DNA of 38,817 bases from SVEL01 sp045125245 (GCA_045125245.1 JBGVNF010000089.1:1-38817), one strand, 5' to 3'; counted from the first letter of the stretch, positions 1 to 8,020 are shown. A program made the numbers and translations. Notes: generated from the sequence alone by a model not told the origin.

Positions 1-130
1 GTTTGGAATGCAACCTTATCCTTAACTGTAGCCTGATGTGATTTCTGTTCGTCAGACCAGAGATTTGCCTCCACCTTCCTTCAGATTCGTGGTCACCCAC
101 GACACCCTTGGTCTTGGCTATATCCTTCCC

Positions 131-140
131 ACTACTAGGG
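131..140. repeat. Left copy of the 10-bp IS target-site duplication
   Basis: ACTACTAGGG directly abuts the left inverted repeat of the IS and is repeated at 1765-1774. Removing the IS and one copy restores a continuous group II intron domain I. Confidence 0.92.
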
Positions 141-1764
141 CAATGTCATTAAGATAAGAAAATATGAATCTTTAGAGCAGATATTATAATGAAAATGTCT
201 GCTCATTTTTTTACTTTTTTTCTCAAAAAACACTTGACAAATCAAATAAAAAATGCGGCGAAGCCCTTGAATTATATACATTTCAGGAGGTTACGCATAT
301 GAATTTTTCAGAAGAAGTAAAAACAACGTTATGGAGCATGATTGATCAAATGGCAACGAATCTATCACAATTCACTGTTAATCCGGAAAAAGATTTTTCG
401 CGAAAAAAGAAATGGGATTTCCCCACTCTAATGAAGTTTATTATTTCGATGGAAGGACAATCTTTGAAAAATGAACTTCATAAATATTTTGGATACACAC
501 TTGAATGTCCGTCTAATGCTTCGCTTAATCAGAGGAGATCACAAGTTAAATCAGATGCATTTAAATACTTATTTAATAGTTTTACATCTAAGTTCAGTAA
601 GACCCCTAAACTTTTTAAAGGATACAAACTTCTTGCCTGTGACGGTTCAGATATTAATATTTCACATAATCCGTGCGATGAAGAAACATATTTTCAGCAA
701 GGAACTGCCAAGGGATTTAATCAATTACATTTAAATGCAATGTATGATTTGATGAACCGTATTTATACAGACATTGTAATTCAACCAGCACGAATGGAAA
801 ATGAGCATACAGCTTTCTGTGAAATGGTTGATAGATATAATGGAACAGGAAAAACGATATTTATTGTTGATCGTGGCTATGAATCTTACAATAACATTGC
901 TCATGTAATCGAAAAGGGGGCATTCTTTCTCTTCAGATGCAAGGATATTAACAGCAATGGAATTGTTGCTTTCTCGAAGGATAAACTACCAAATAAAGAT
1001 GAGTTTGATACAAACATTTCTTTGATTTTAACTCGAAAATGGACAAAAGAGATATTGAATAACCGGGATAAATATAGACATTTTAGAAATAATGATTCGT
1101 TCGATTATTTAGATCTGACAGAACGTATTTTTTATCATATGAATTTAAGAGTGCTACGGTTTAAAATTTCTGAAGAAAACTATGAATGTATTTTGACTAA
1201 TCTTCCTCAGAATGAATTTTCTGTAAATGATATTAAAAAGTTATATGCAATGAGGTGGGGGATAGAAACCTCATTTAGAGAATTAAAATATGCTGTCGGA
1301 TTAACAAGCTTTCATGCTAAAAAAAGAGAATACATTATTCAAGAAATATGGTCTCGCCTAATATTATATAATTTCTGTGAGATTATTACCTCTCACGTAG
1401 CAATTAAAAAATGTACTAAAAAGCATACATATCAAATAAACTATACGTATGCAATACATATTTGTAGATATTTCATAAGCAAAATGGCGGAGAAATCTCC
1501 GCCAGATGTTGAAGCATTAATCAGTAAAGAAATACTACCTGTTCGTCCTGGCCGTCACGACCCTCGCAAAGTCGATCGCAAGAAAGCAGTTAGCTTTCTA
1601 TACTGAGTAGCCTAAACACAAATATATTATATACTTATTTTAGACAGATGAAAACATCTGTCTATTCGTGTTGCTCTAAAATCTAAAAAGAATGTCGTCT
1701 GTATATCTTTTTTTATAATCATACATATGATCTATCTCTTTTTTCTGCTATCTTAATGACATTG
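141..1764 (+). mobile_element. IS4-family insertion sequence, apparently complete
   Basis: The element is 1624 bp. Its ends are inverted repeats: CAATGTCATTAAGATA at 141-156 matches the reverse complement of 1749-1764 over 16 bases, with partial matching further in and a second shared inner block (TTTAGAGCA near the left end, TGCTCTAAA near the right). It is flanked by a 10-bp direct repeat, ACTACTAGGG, at 131-140 and 1765-1774. It carries a single intact transposase on the plus strand, antisense to the intron it interrupts. The perfect target duplication and intact gene suggest a recent, possibly still active insertion. Confidence 0.93.
299..1606 (+). CDS. IS4-family DDE transposase
   Basis: A 435-residue transposase that would cut and rejoin the ends of the surrounding IS. 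The DDE catalytic core is visible: a first Asp in LLACDGSD (D115), a second in VDRGY (D191), and the Y-(2)-R-(3)-E-(6)-K signature of the IS4 family at Y316, R319, E323 and K330. The C-terminus is basic (RKVDRKKAVSFLY). The ATG at 299 follows AGGAGG at 285-290 with ideal spacing. There is no frameshift or internal stop, so the enzyme could be functional. It is the only gene in the element and lies antisense to the interrupted intron. Family assignment is firm; the subgroup is not determined. Confidence 0.95.
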   Translation: MNFSEEVKTTLWSMIDQMATNLSQFTVNPEKDFSRKKKWDFPTLMKFIISMEGQSLKNELHKYFGYTLECPSNASLNQRRSQVKSDAFKYLFNSFTSKFSKTPKLFKGYKLLACDGSDINISHNPCDEETYFQQGTAKGFNQLHLNAMYDLMNRIYTDIVIQPARMENEHTAFCEMVDRYNGTGKTIFIVDRGYESYNNIAHVIEKGAFFLFRCKDINSNGIVAFSKDKLPNKDEFDTNISLILTRKWTKEILNNRDKYRHFRNNDSFDYLDLTERIFYHMNLRVLRFKISEENYECILTNLPQNEFSVNDIKKLYAMRWGIETSFRELKYAVGLTSFHAKKREYIIQEIWSRLILYNFCEIITSHVAIKKCTKKHTYQINYTYAIHICRYFISKMAEKSPPDVEALISKEILPVRPGRHDPRKVDRKKAVSFLY

Positions 1765-1774
1765 ACTACTAGGG
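1765..1774. repeat. Right copy of the 10-bp IS target-site duplication
   Basis: ACTACTAGGG directly follows the right inverted repeat, identical to 131-140. Ten bases is a usual duplication length for IS4-family elements. Confidence 0.92.
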
Positions 1775-1825
1775 CGGATTAGGGACTTTCACCCACTAGA
1801 AACGTGCGCCGCTAGGCGCACATTC

Positions 1826-1862
1826 AAAACGGTCACATCTATCACATAGACGCGACCGTTTT
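1826..1862 (-). terminator. asd rho-independent terminator and intron target site
   Basis: A 15-bp stem (1826-1840 with 1848-1862, G-U pairs allowed, 7-base loop) lies 16 bp behind the asd stop codon and ends in TTTT on the minus strand. Four bases later the group II intron begins. Class C group II introns characteristically insert behind such terminator hairpins. Confidence 0.85.
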
Positions 1863-1878
1863 ATATAATCATATGAAT

Positions 1879-2970
1879 TTATGCATTCTTTGGCTCAATA
1901 TATCCCAATGCTTTAAGTAACTCTGCTGATAATACAGCACCACCTGCAGCACCACGAACTGTATTGTGTGATAAACCTACGAACTTGTAGTCATATACGC
2001 TATCTTCTCTTAATCTACCGATTGAGATACCCATTCCGTTCTCAAAATCTACATCCAAGTTAACCTGTGGACGATTATCTTCCTCAAGATACTGGATGAA
2101 CTGCTTTGGAGCACTTGGAAGCTCAAGTTGCTGTGGAAGACCCTTGAATGAAACTAACTTCTCGATAAGCTGTTCCTTTGTAGGCTTCTTATCAAACTTA
2201 ACAAATACAGCTGCTGTATGTCCGTTAAGAACTGGAACTCTGATACACTGTGTTGTGATAACTGGTGAAGAAGCTTTCTTAATCACACCGTCTTCTACCT
2301 TACCCCAAAGTCTTAATGGCTCCTGCTCACTCTTCTCTTCTTCGCCGCCGATGAATGGGATGATATTCTCTACCATCTCTGGCCACTCTGCAAATGTCTT
2401 ACCTGCACCTGAGATAGCCTGGTATGTTGTAGCTACTACTTCCTTTGGTCCAAACTCTTTCCAAGCTGTAAGGACTGGAGCGTAGCTCTGGATAGAACAG
2501 TTAGGCTTAACTGCTACGAAGCCCTTCTTTGTACCAAGTCTTTCCTTCTGATACTTGATAACCTCATAATGCTCTGGGTTAATCTCTGGCACTACCATAG
2601 GAACATCTGGTGTCCAACGGTGAGCACTGTTATTTGAAACAACTGGTGTCTCTGTCTTAGCATATGCATCCTCGATAGCCTTAATCTCATCCTTAGACAT
2701 ATCTACTGCACTAAATACGAAATCTACTTCTGCAGCTACCTTCTCTACTTCATTTACATTCATAACCACAAGCTTCTTTACAGCTTCTGGCATCGGTGTT
2801 GTCATCTTCCATCTATCGCCAACAGCTTCTTCATATGTCTTGCCAGCTGAACGTGGGCTTGCTGCCACTGTCACTACCTCAAACCATGGGTGGTTTTCAA
2901 GTAATGCTATAAAACGCTGACCTACCATACCTGTTGCACCTAAAATACCTACTTTTAATTTCTGACTCAT
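1879..2970 (-). CDS. asd: Aspartate-semialdehyde dehydrogenase (archaeal/fungal Hom2-like type)
   Basis: A 363-residue cytoplasmic enzyme that reduces aspartyl phosphate to aspartate semialdehyde with NADPH, the branch point to lysine/diaminopimelate, methionine and threonine. The N-terminus has the Rossmann motif GILGATGMVGQRF. The catalytic cysteine lies in KPNCSIQSY, and HRWTPDVPMVVPEINPEH plus IRVPVLNGHTAA are typical of this subfamily. Translation most likely starts at the ATG at 2968-2970 (MSQKLKVG), 11 bases behind AGGAG; an in-frame extension to 3060 adds a non-family sequence. The gene is monocistronic, with a promoter and leader hairpin upstream and a terminator downstream. Confidence 0.95.
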   Translation of the reverse strand: MSQKLKVGILGATGMVGQRFIALLENHPWFEVVTVAASPRSAGKTYEEAVGDRWKMTTPMPEAVKKLVVMNVNEVEKVAAEVDFVFSAVDMSKDEIKAIEDAYAKTETPVVSNNSAHRWTPDVPMVVPEINPEHYEVIKYQKERLGTKKGFVAVKPNCSIQSYAPVLTAWKEFGPKEVVATTYQAISGAGKTFAEWPEMVENIIPFIGGEEEKSEQEPLRLWGKVEDGVIKKASSPVITTQCIRVPVLNGHTAAVFVKFDKKPTKEQLIEKLVSFKGLPQQLELPSAPKQFIQYLEEDNRPQVNLDVDFENGMGISIGRLREDSVYDYKFVGLSHNTVRGAAGGAVLSAELLKALGYIEPKNA

Positions 2971-3004
2971 ATCTACTTCATCTCCTAATATTTGTTCGTC
3001 TGTC

Positions 3005-3020
3005 GCGGACTTTTGTCCGC
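3005..3020 (-). other. Hairpin in the asd leader
   Basis: A perfect 6-bp GC stem (GCGGAC-AAAA-GTCCGC on the minus strand) lies in the untranslated leader between the predicted promoter and the ribosome-binding site. It has no T-run, so it is not a classical terminator. Its function is unknown. Confidence 0.45.
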
Positions 3021-3032
3021 CGCATGTGTTAT

Positions 3033-3060
3033 ATATTATCATACATCTTAAAAAATGCAA
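3033..3060 (-). promoter_or_regulatory. Probable asd promoter
   Basis: On the minus strand TTGCAT (3055-3060) lies 16 bp before TAATAT (3033-3038), about 65 bp upstream of the chosen asd start. Confidence 0.5.
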
Positions 3061-3087
3061 GCTTTTTTTGAAAATTTTTAAAAACTA

Positions 3088-3114
3088 TTTACACACCGGC
3101 ATTTTTCCTATAAT
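3088..3114 (+). promoter_or_regulatory. Probable tRNA-Thr promoter
   Basis: TTTACA at 3088-3093 is followed by TATAAT at 3109-3114 (spacing 15) or TAATAT at 3111-3116 (spacing 17). The tRNA begins about 40 bases downstream of the expected start. Confidence 0.6.
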
Positions 3115-3159
3115 ATAATGTATGCAGATATAAGCCATATAATTATATAATACTTACAT

Positions 3160-3230
3160 GCTTCCATAGTTCAACGGTAAAACAGGTCACTCGTAATGTC
3201 CAGTTGTCGGTTCGATTCCGATTGGAAGCT
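3160..3230 (+). tRNA. tRNA-Thr, anticodon CGT
   Basis: The 71-nt sequence folds as a cloverleaf: a 7-bp acceptor stem (GCTTCCA with TGGAAGC), a D arm with loop AACGGTAA, an anticodon loop CTCGTAA with anticodon CGT at 3192-3194, and a T arm with loop TTCGATT. The anticodon reads ACG, giving threonine. The CCA end is not encoded; a T-run follows at once and probably ends transcription. The anticodon stem (GGTCA with TGTCC) contains one T-T mismatch and the discriminator base is T, which is unusual. It is convergent with the DHH gene, only 4 bases away. Confidence 0.88.
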
Positions 3231-3234
3231 TTTT

Positions 3235-4218
3235 TTATGCCTGTAAATGTCTTGCTAATGCTCTACGGAAGTTATCTCTAACTATCTCTATCAATTCATC
3301 TATGGTCTCTATTCTATTTCGTAGGGATATATATCCACCAGCCATTCTCTCATGTCCGCCACCAGTGCCGATACCGTCTAAGGCCTCTACAATTATCTGA
3401 CCTGCATTACATCCACTTTTCTTATCTGTTCTTATAGATATTTTTATCCCTTCTGTTCTCACTGAATACACCACAGACATACACACGTCTTTAATAGCAA
3501 CCATAAAGTCTGCGATTTCTGCGATAAGCGCTTCCGGACAATCACGACCTGTGTTTGCAAAGCTTACTAATCCTTCAAGCTCAATGGATGATATAGCATT
3601 GCCGTAAGCCTGTAAATCTTCTATCTCTATGGTACTAGACTCCAGTTCATTCATATCCTTTACATTAGCCATAAAGAACATCTTTGTAAACATCTCCAGG
3701 TCTAATTTATTCACACCTCTTGTAAGCTGTGCAGTATCTACCTTTATGCCGTACAATAATGCTGTCGCCACTTCACGCGGCATCTGAATATCATTTTCAA
3801 AATAATAAGATGCTACGATAGATGCACAAGCTCCGACCTTTTCTCTTATATCAGAATATATATATTCATAGTTCTGCACCACTGGATGATGGTCTATACT
3901 CATCACTTTATCGCACAACAAATCATAGACATTACCACTATTTTTCTGAGCATCTATAAGAATTATCTGACTATCCGCCGGCAAATCGCCTAGCCTGTCC
4001 ACATTAATCGCCTTTATATCAAATAACTCCATCATCTTTCTAGTGTTATGTCTATCTATCTGTCCCTTATAGCATATAGTCGCATTTATACCATGCATCT
4101 GTAGCAAAGCCTGCAATCCAAATGCACTGGATATAGCATCAGGGTCTGGAAAATTGTGAGTTTGAATATATACTCTACCTGATGTAATATTAGAAATTAA
4201 TTTCTTCAAATTACTCAT
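3235..4218 (-). CDS. DHH-family phosphoesterase, NrnA-like nanoRNase/pAp phosphatase
   Basis: A 327-residue cytoplasmic phosphoesterase of the NrnA type, which degrades very short RNA oligomers and dephosphorylates 3'-phosphoadenosine 5'-phosphate using Mn2+. Metal ligands are visible: H21, D25 and D27 in the THNFPDPDA motif, D89 in ILIDAQ, and the name-giving DHH at 109-111. The C-terminal DHHA1 substrate-binding domain shows GTGGGHERMAGG. The start at 4216-4218 (MSNLKKL) has AAGGA eight bases upstream; an upstream extension would run into the degV terminator. Whether it acts on RNA, pAp or c-di-nucleotide breakdown products cannot be read from the sequence. Confidence 0.9.
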   Translation of the reverse strand: MSNLKKLISNITSGRVYIQTHNFPDPDAISSAFGLQALLQMHGINATICYKGQIDRHNTRKMMELFDIKAINVDRLGDLPADSQIILIDAQKNSGNVYDLLCDKVMSIDHHPVVQNYEYIYSDIREKVGACASIVASYYFENDIQMPREVATALLYGIKVDTAQLTRGVNKLDLEMFTKMFFMANVKDMNELESSTIEIEDLQAYGNAISSIELEGLVSFANTGRDCPEALIAEIADFMVAIKDVCMSVVYSVRTEGIKISIRTDKKSGCNAGQIIVEALDGIGTGGGHERMAGGYISLRNRIETIDELIEIVRDNFRRALARHLQA

Positions 4219-4268
4219 TGGCCACTTCCTTTTCAAAAATTTACCATCAATATATTCTATATTACAAC

Positions 4269-4291
4269 AAAAAGGGGCGCTTTGCACCCCC
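4269..4291 (-). terminator. degV terminator
   Basis: On the minus strand a 7-bp GC-rich stem (GGGGTGC with GCGCCCC, loop AAA) is followed by TTTTTG. It lies 28 bp behind the degV stop and separates it from the DHH gene. Confidence 0.85.
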
Positions 4292-4317
4292 TTTTTTGTG
4301 GTATTTTCAGTTTTCCC

Positions 4318-5163
4318 TTATACAGCTACAATTATTCCACCATCATTTGCATAAAGAGTTGATACTCCTGCTGTATCTGCTATGGTTATATCCTTAAATT
4401 TAGCAAGCTTTAATATCTCATCTTTTACCCACATAGCACGTTCCAGACAATTTACATGAGATATAGCCAATACCTTTTCTTCTATATTTTTTGTATTTGT
4501 GACAATATATTCTATCATTTTTTTCAAAGAACGTTCCATACCTCTAGCTTGTCCTAACTGAATGATAATTCCTTCATCAGTAGCACTCATAAAAGGCTTA
4601 ATATTAAGAACCGAAGCCACGATAGCCTTAAGATTTGATAAACGTCCATTCTTTCTAAGTGGCTCTAGCGTCTCTATTACAAAATATGTCTTCATCTCTA
4701 ACGAGAAGGCTTCAACCTGCTGCACTATCTCTTCAAAGCTTAAATCCTTTTCGGCCAGTTCATAAATCTTCTGTGTCAGATTAGCCTCTCCACAAGAAGC
4801 AGAGCATGAATCGAATACATGAATTTTCTTCTTATCATCAGCATGCTCCTCATAATACATATTTTTACCTGTCATGGCACTGTTGTAGCTTCCACTAAGA
4901 TTTCCCGACAATGTCACCACAAACACACAGTCATAATCACCTTCATAAGCATTCATATAGCTTTGTGGTGAAGGACAAGCCGACCTAGCACAATCGCTTG
5001 CTGCCGCTACGTGATTGATAAATTCTTTTTGATTAAAAGTCTCATCATCTACATAATCTTTACCTTCCAATGTCAATGTAAGAGGTATAAGCTCAACCTT
5101 ACCATATACATCACACTGTTTACTTATATCACAACAGCTATCAGCTACTATCTTATATTTCAT
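4318..5163 (-). CDS. DegV family protein (FakB-type fatty-acid-binding protein)
   Basis: A 281-residue protein of the DegV fold. Family members (FakB) bind a free fatty acid and present it to the kinase FakA, feeding exogenous fatty acids into lipids. The sequence shows the family opening IVADSCCDIS, the central SGNLSGSYNSA block that holds the carboxylate, and LEPLRKNGRLSNLKA. Length matches the family. The start at 5163 has AAGGAAGG about eight bases upstream. It has its own promoter with a palindromic operator and its own terminator, so it is a single-gene unit under dedicated control. No FakA gene is visible in this window. Confidence 0.92.
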   Translation of the reverse strand: MKYKIVADSCCDISKQCDVYGKVELIPLTLTLEGKDYVDDETFNQKEFINHVAAASDCARSACPSPQSYMNAYEGDYDCVFVVTLSGNLSGSYNSAMTGKNMYYEEHADDKKKIHVFDSCSASCGEANLTQKIYELAEKDLSFEEIVQQVEAFSLEMKTYFVIETLEPLRKNGRLSNLKAIVASVLNIKPFMSATDEGIIIQLGQARGMERSLKKMIEYIVTNTKNIEEKVLAISHVNCLERAMWVKDEILKLAKFKDITIADTAGVSTLYANDGGIIVAV

Positions 5164-5207
5164 TTGTTATACACCTTCCTTTTCTCATTAACAATGTACT
5201 CATTTTT

Positions 5208-5230
5208 TATGTAGTATTGATTACTACATA
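5208..5230. promoter_or_regulatory. Operator-like palindrome at the degV transcription start
   Basis: TATGTAGTA-N5-TACTACATA, a perfect 9-bp inverted repeat with a 5-bp spacer, directly follows the -10 box and should cover the transcription start. Its position and symmetry fit a repressor-binding site. The inner TAGTA-N5-TACTA loosely recalls lipid-regulator sites of the FapR type, but I cannot assign the regulator. Confidence 0.65.
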
Positions 5231-5259
5231 ATATAACACTCTACTTCCGCCAGTGTCAA
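5230..5259 (-). promoter_or_regulatory. degV promoter
   Basis: A perfect TTGACA (5254-5259, minus strand) lies 17 bp before TTATAT (5231-5236) or 18 bp before TATATT (5230-5235). It is a strong sigma-A-type promoter about 70 bp upstream of degV. Confidence 0.82.
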
Positions 5260-5315
5260 TATCTATATATCTATCAAAATCTTCCTTGTAATATTAGCAA
5301 TAAAGTTTTAAAATA

Positions 5316-5343
5316 TTGTTAAGATTTTATTAATTTTTATAAA
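5316..5343 (+). promoter_or_regulatory. Possible folBK promoter
   Basis: TTGTTA (5316-5321), 16 bp, then TATAAA (5338-5343), about 28 bp upstream of the gene. The whole 5270-5360 stretch is very AT-rich, so the exact boxes are uncertain. Confidence 0.45.
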
Positions 5344-5370
5344 ATATTTTATTTCAGGAGAGGTTTTATT

Positions 5371-6192
5371 ATGGATTACATCGAAATAGAAGATTTGGAA
5401 ATATTTGCAAAGCACGGTGTGTTATCTGCCGAAAATCAATTAGGTCAGAAATTTTTAGTTTCTACTAAGTTGTATACAGATACAGCCAAAGCCGGTCTTA
5501 CCGACTGTCTTGACTATTCTATCGACTACGCAACAGTATGCGCCTATATAACAGATTATATGCAGGCCAACACCTTTAAGCTTATCGAAGCCGCTGCCGA
5601 GAATATGGTAAATGACCTTCTCTTAAGCTTCCCTATTATACAAAAAATCGATATGACTATCAAAAAGCCTTGGGCACCAGTAGGACTCCCACTTAAAACT
5701 GTGTCTATTAACATCTCTAGAGGCTGGCACACTGCATATATAGCCCTCGGATCAAATATGGGGGATAAGGAGAATTACCTAAACGATGCTATCGCCGCTA
5801 TCAATTCAGACCCTATGTGTATAGTAGATAAGGTTTCTGATTTTATAGAAACTAAGCCTTACGGCTATACAGAGCAGGACGTATTTTTAAATGGCGCCAT
5901 CAAAATTCAGACCCTCTACTCACCTAAAATGCTTCTTGATTTCTTACAGAAAGTTGAATATGATGCAAAAAGAGTGCGCACCGTTCATTGGGGTCCTCGC
6001 ACTCTTGATTTAGATATTATATTCTATGATGATGAGATAATAGACGAGGATACCTTAATCGTTCCTCATCAGGATATGACAAACCGAGATTTTGTATTAA
6101 TCCCGCTTAATCAGATTGCACCTCATCATATGCATCCTGTGTTTAAGAAGCCTATATCAGAGCTTTTAGCTGCTCTTACTGAGAAAAATTAA
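5371..6192 (+). CDS. folBK: Bifunctional dihydroneopterin aldolase / HPPK (FolB-FolK fusion)
   Basis: A 273-residue fusion for two consecutive steps of folate synthesis. Residues 1-118 are FolB, which cleaves dihydroneopterin: EIFAKHGVL at the start, E21 and the IKKPWAP lysine near 98-99 match the active site. Residues about 120-273 are FolK, which pyrophosphorylates hydroxymethyl-dihydropterin: YIALGSNMGD (123-132) and the metal-binding GPRTLDLDIIFYDD (208-221), then VPHQDMTNRDFVL. The ATG follows AGGAGAGG. The product feeds FolP, encoded about 1 kb away on the other strand. The 3' end overlaps the convergent gene's end by 17 bp with no terminator between them. Confidence 0.95.
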   Translation: MDYIEIEDLEIFAKHGVLSAENQLGQKFLVSTKLYTDTAKAGLTDCLDYSIDYATVCAYITDYMQANTFKLIEAAAENMVNDLLLSFPIIQKIDMTIKKPWAPVGLPLKTVSINISRGWHTAYIALGSNMGDKENYLNDAIAAINSDPMCIVDKVSDFIETKPYGYTEQDVFLNGAIKIQTLYSPKMLLDFLQKVEYDAKRVRTVHWGPRTLDLDIIFYDDEIIDEDTLIVPHQDMTNRDFVLIPLNQIAPHHMHPVFKKPISELLAALTEKN

Positions 6193-7204
6193 CAGCCTGG
6201 ATACTAGTTCCGTTAGTTTTTACTCTATACAAGGTAACATTATCTACACTTGCTCCTGTGATTTTATAGAAGTAAGTGTAGTTTTTTGTTATATGTATAT
6301 CCATACAATCACCTTCTGTAACTACAACCTTCTTATCACCAGACAATGTCATTCTGCATAACGCATGTGCGTCTTCATTTTCAAGCTGATAATATATCAC
6401 ATTTTCTTCTTCATTTACATTATAATTTATACATTTTCCTTCATCTAGCACTACTTCTGTATCGTTTGATAAATTCACTCGTGTAAGTTTCATTCCGTCA
6501 GCTAAATTAATGTAATACATATACCCTTTTACAAACGTAGGCTTATAATAATTTCCCTCTGACGCTGTTATGATTCTGTCATTTTTTGTATCCATCCTCA
6601 TAAGGTTATGACTATTTCTAATCTCTGTGAAATAGATATCTTTTCCGTTTACACATATTGGCTCATAATCCTCATCACTTATAGTTTTAAGTCCTGTGCC
6701 ATCGATTTTAACCTTCTTAAGCTGTATATGCTCTTTATCATCATATGCCTGGAAATAAAGATAATTTCCAAGCATTCTCATAGAAAGCACTAAGCCATTG
6801 TATATCTGCTCCGCTTTCTTTTCACCTATCTCCAATCTAAATATTCCGTAAGGTTGTCCTCTCAAAACAACATCCTCGCCGTTTTTATTTGTTCTCACAT
6901 AGTAAATATAATCATTAATAACCTGTATATACGACACGCTATCCGGATGAATTTTTTCCACATTGGTTCCATCTGACTTCATTCTGTATAAAGAATCGTC
7001 ATCCGCCTTGTTGGAAAAATATACATATCCCTTATATTCACAAAAGAGACCGCTGTTATAAAGATTTCCAGTGGTATTTCCCACATCTCCCTCTTTATTA
7101 TATCTAAGCTTATCGTTAAGACTATTATAGATAATCAAACCTATAAATAATGCTAAAAGCAAGCCACCTATAGTGATTCCTATTATTTTTTTCTTATTCA
7201 TCAT
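6176..7204 (-). CDS. Membrane-anchored beta-propeller protein (DUF5050-like)
   Basis: A 342-residue protein with a single N-terminal membrane segment (about residues 6-25, IIGITIGGLLLALFIGLIIY) and a predicted extracellular body. The body is a chain of about 40-residue repeats with patterns such as GYVYFSNKADDDSLYRMKSDGT, as in DUF5050 and related six-bladed propeller proteins. The function is unknown; such domains usually bind ligands or proteins. Two ATGs (7204 and 7201) are possible. It lies 3 bp behind folP and is probably transcribed with the folate genes, though nothing in its sequence suggests a folate role. Its last 17 bp overlap the end of folBK on the opposite strand. Confidence 0.78.
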   Translation of the reverse strand: MMNKKKIIGITIGGLLLALFIGLIIYNSLNDKLRYNKEGDVGNTTGNLYNSGLFCEYKGYVYFSNKADDDSLYRMKSDGTNVEKIHPDSVSYIQVINDYIYYVRTNKNGEDVVLRGQPYGIFRLEIGEKKAEQIYNGLVLSMRMLGNYLYFQAYDDKEHIQLKKVKIDGTGLKTISDEDYEPICVNGKDIYFTEIRNSHNLMRMDTKNDRIITASEGNYYKPTFVKGYMYYINLADGMKLTRVNLSNDTEVVLDEGKCINYNVNEEENVIYYQLENEDAHALCRMTLSGDKKVVVTEGDCMDIHITKNYTYFYKITGASVDNVTLYRVKTNGTSIQAVNFSQ

Positions 7205-7207
7205 ATC

Positions 7208-8020
7208 CTACGCCTCCATTATGGCCTTTGTCATCCTTATAACCCTGTAATTTTCCTTTACATCATGAACTCGAACTATAGAACAGCCCTTCATAACTCC
7301 CATAATTGTCGTAGCCAAAGTACCTTCCAGTCTATCCTCCACCGGTAAATCCAGTGTCAAACCAATCATAGATTTTCTAGATGTTCCCAGTAAAACTGGA
7401 CACCCTAGCTCCCTTAATCTCTCCAGATTATTCATAACCACCAGATTATCTTTTAAGGTCTTACCAAATCCTATACCTGGGTCTACGATTATCTTATCCC
7501 TTGATACTCCATTGGATATCCCAAGGTTTATAGAGCCCTTCAAGTCCTTTATCACATCATTGATTAAATCCACATAAGGTCTACGCTCATTATCTCTATT
7601 ATGCATAATGCAGCAAGGCACGTCATACTTTGCCACCACCTTAGCCATATTGTCATCACCCTTGAAGCCCCATATATCATTAATCATATGTGCACCTGAT
7701 TCAAGAGCCTTCTCTGCCACATACGCTTTATATGTGTCCACTGATATAACAGTATCAAAGTTTTCATTAATCTTTTCTATAAACGGAGCGATTCTATCCA
7801 CTTCCTCCTCTGGCTTTACTGGTGTATAACCTGGTCTTGTGGATTCACCGCCGATATCTATAATATCCGCACCATTCTTAAGCATATCCTCCACGTGCTT
7901 CAGGGCTTTATCCATACCATTCCACTTGCCACCATCTGAAAATGAGTCCGGAGTGACATTTAAAATCCCCATTATATACACTTTATTATAAAAATCAAAC
8001 TCTTTATTCCCTATTATCAT
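7208..8020 (-). CDS. folP: Dihydropteroate synthase
   Basis: A 270-residue enzyme that joins p-aminobenzoate to the pterin pyrophosphate made by FolK. It is the sulfonamide target. The conserved loops are all present: MGILNVTPDSFSDGG, DIIDIGGESTRPGY, VISVDTYK, MINDIWG, DPGIGFGKT, LGTSRKSMIG and the final RVHDVKE. The start at 8018-8020 (MIIGNKEF) has AAGGAG seven bases upstream; longer in-frame starts lie inside folC. It overlaps the folC end by 17 bp, so the two are translationally coupled. Confidence 0.95.
   Translation of the reverse strand: MIIGNKEFDFYNKVYIMGILNVTPDSFSDGGKWNGMDKALKHVEDMLKNGADIIDIGGESTRPGYTPVKPEEEVDRIAPFIEKINENFDTVISVDTYKAYVAEKALESGAHMINDIWGFKGDDNMAKVVAKYDVPCCIMHNRDNERRPYVDLINDVIKDLKGSINLGISNGVSRDKIIVDPGIGFGKTLKDNLVVMNNLERLRELGCPVLLGTSRKSMIGLTLDLPVEDRLEGTLATTIMGVMKGCSIVRVHDVKENYRVIRMTKAIMEA

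Larger units (their letters stand above)
1..1821 (-). mobile_element. Group IIC-type intron, 5' part (domain I), interrupted by an IS and running off the left edge
   Basis: Read on the minus strand, the sequence begins at 1821 with GTGCGCC and a perfect 7-bp hairpin (GTGCGCC-TAGC-GGCGCAC). It continues with GGGTGAAAGTCCC, AAGGGTGTC, AATCTGAAGGAAGGTGGAGG and GTCTGACGAACAGAAATC. These are the domain I landmarks I recognise from group IIC introns such as the Oceanobacillus iheyensis one. The intron is continuous from 1821 to 1765 and again from 130 to 1, split by the IS. Its 5' end lies a few bases behind the asd terminator, the typical insertion site of class C introns. The reverse transcriptase gene and domains V/VI would lie left of the window, so I cannot say whether the intron is complete. 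Confidence 0.82.

Noticed and set aside
2096..2485. A 129-codon open frame on the plus strand inside asd
   Set aside because: It is antisense to a clear asd gene, has no ribosome-binding site and its translation looks like no protein family.
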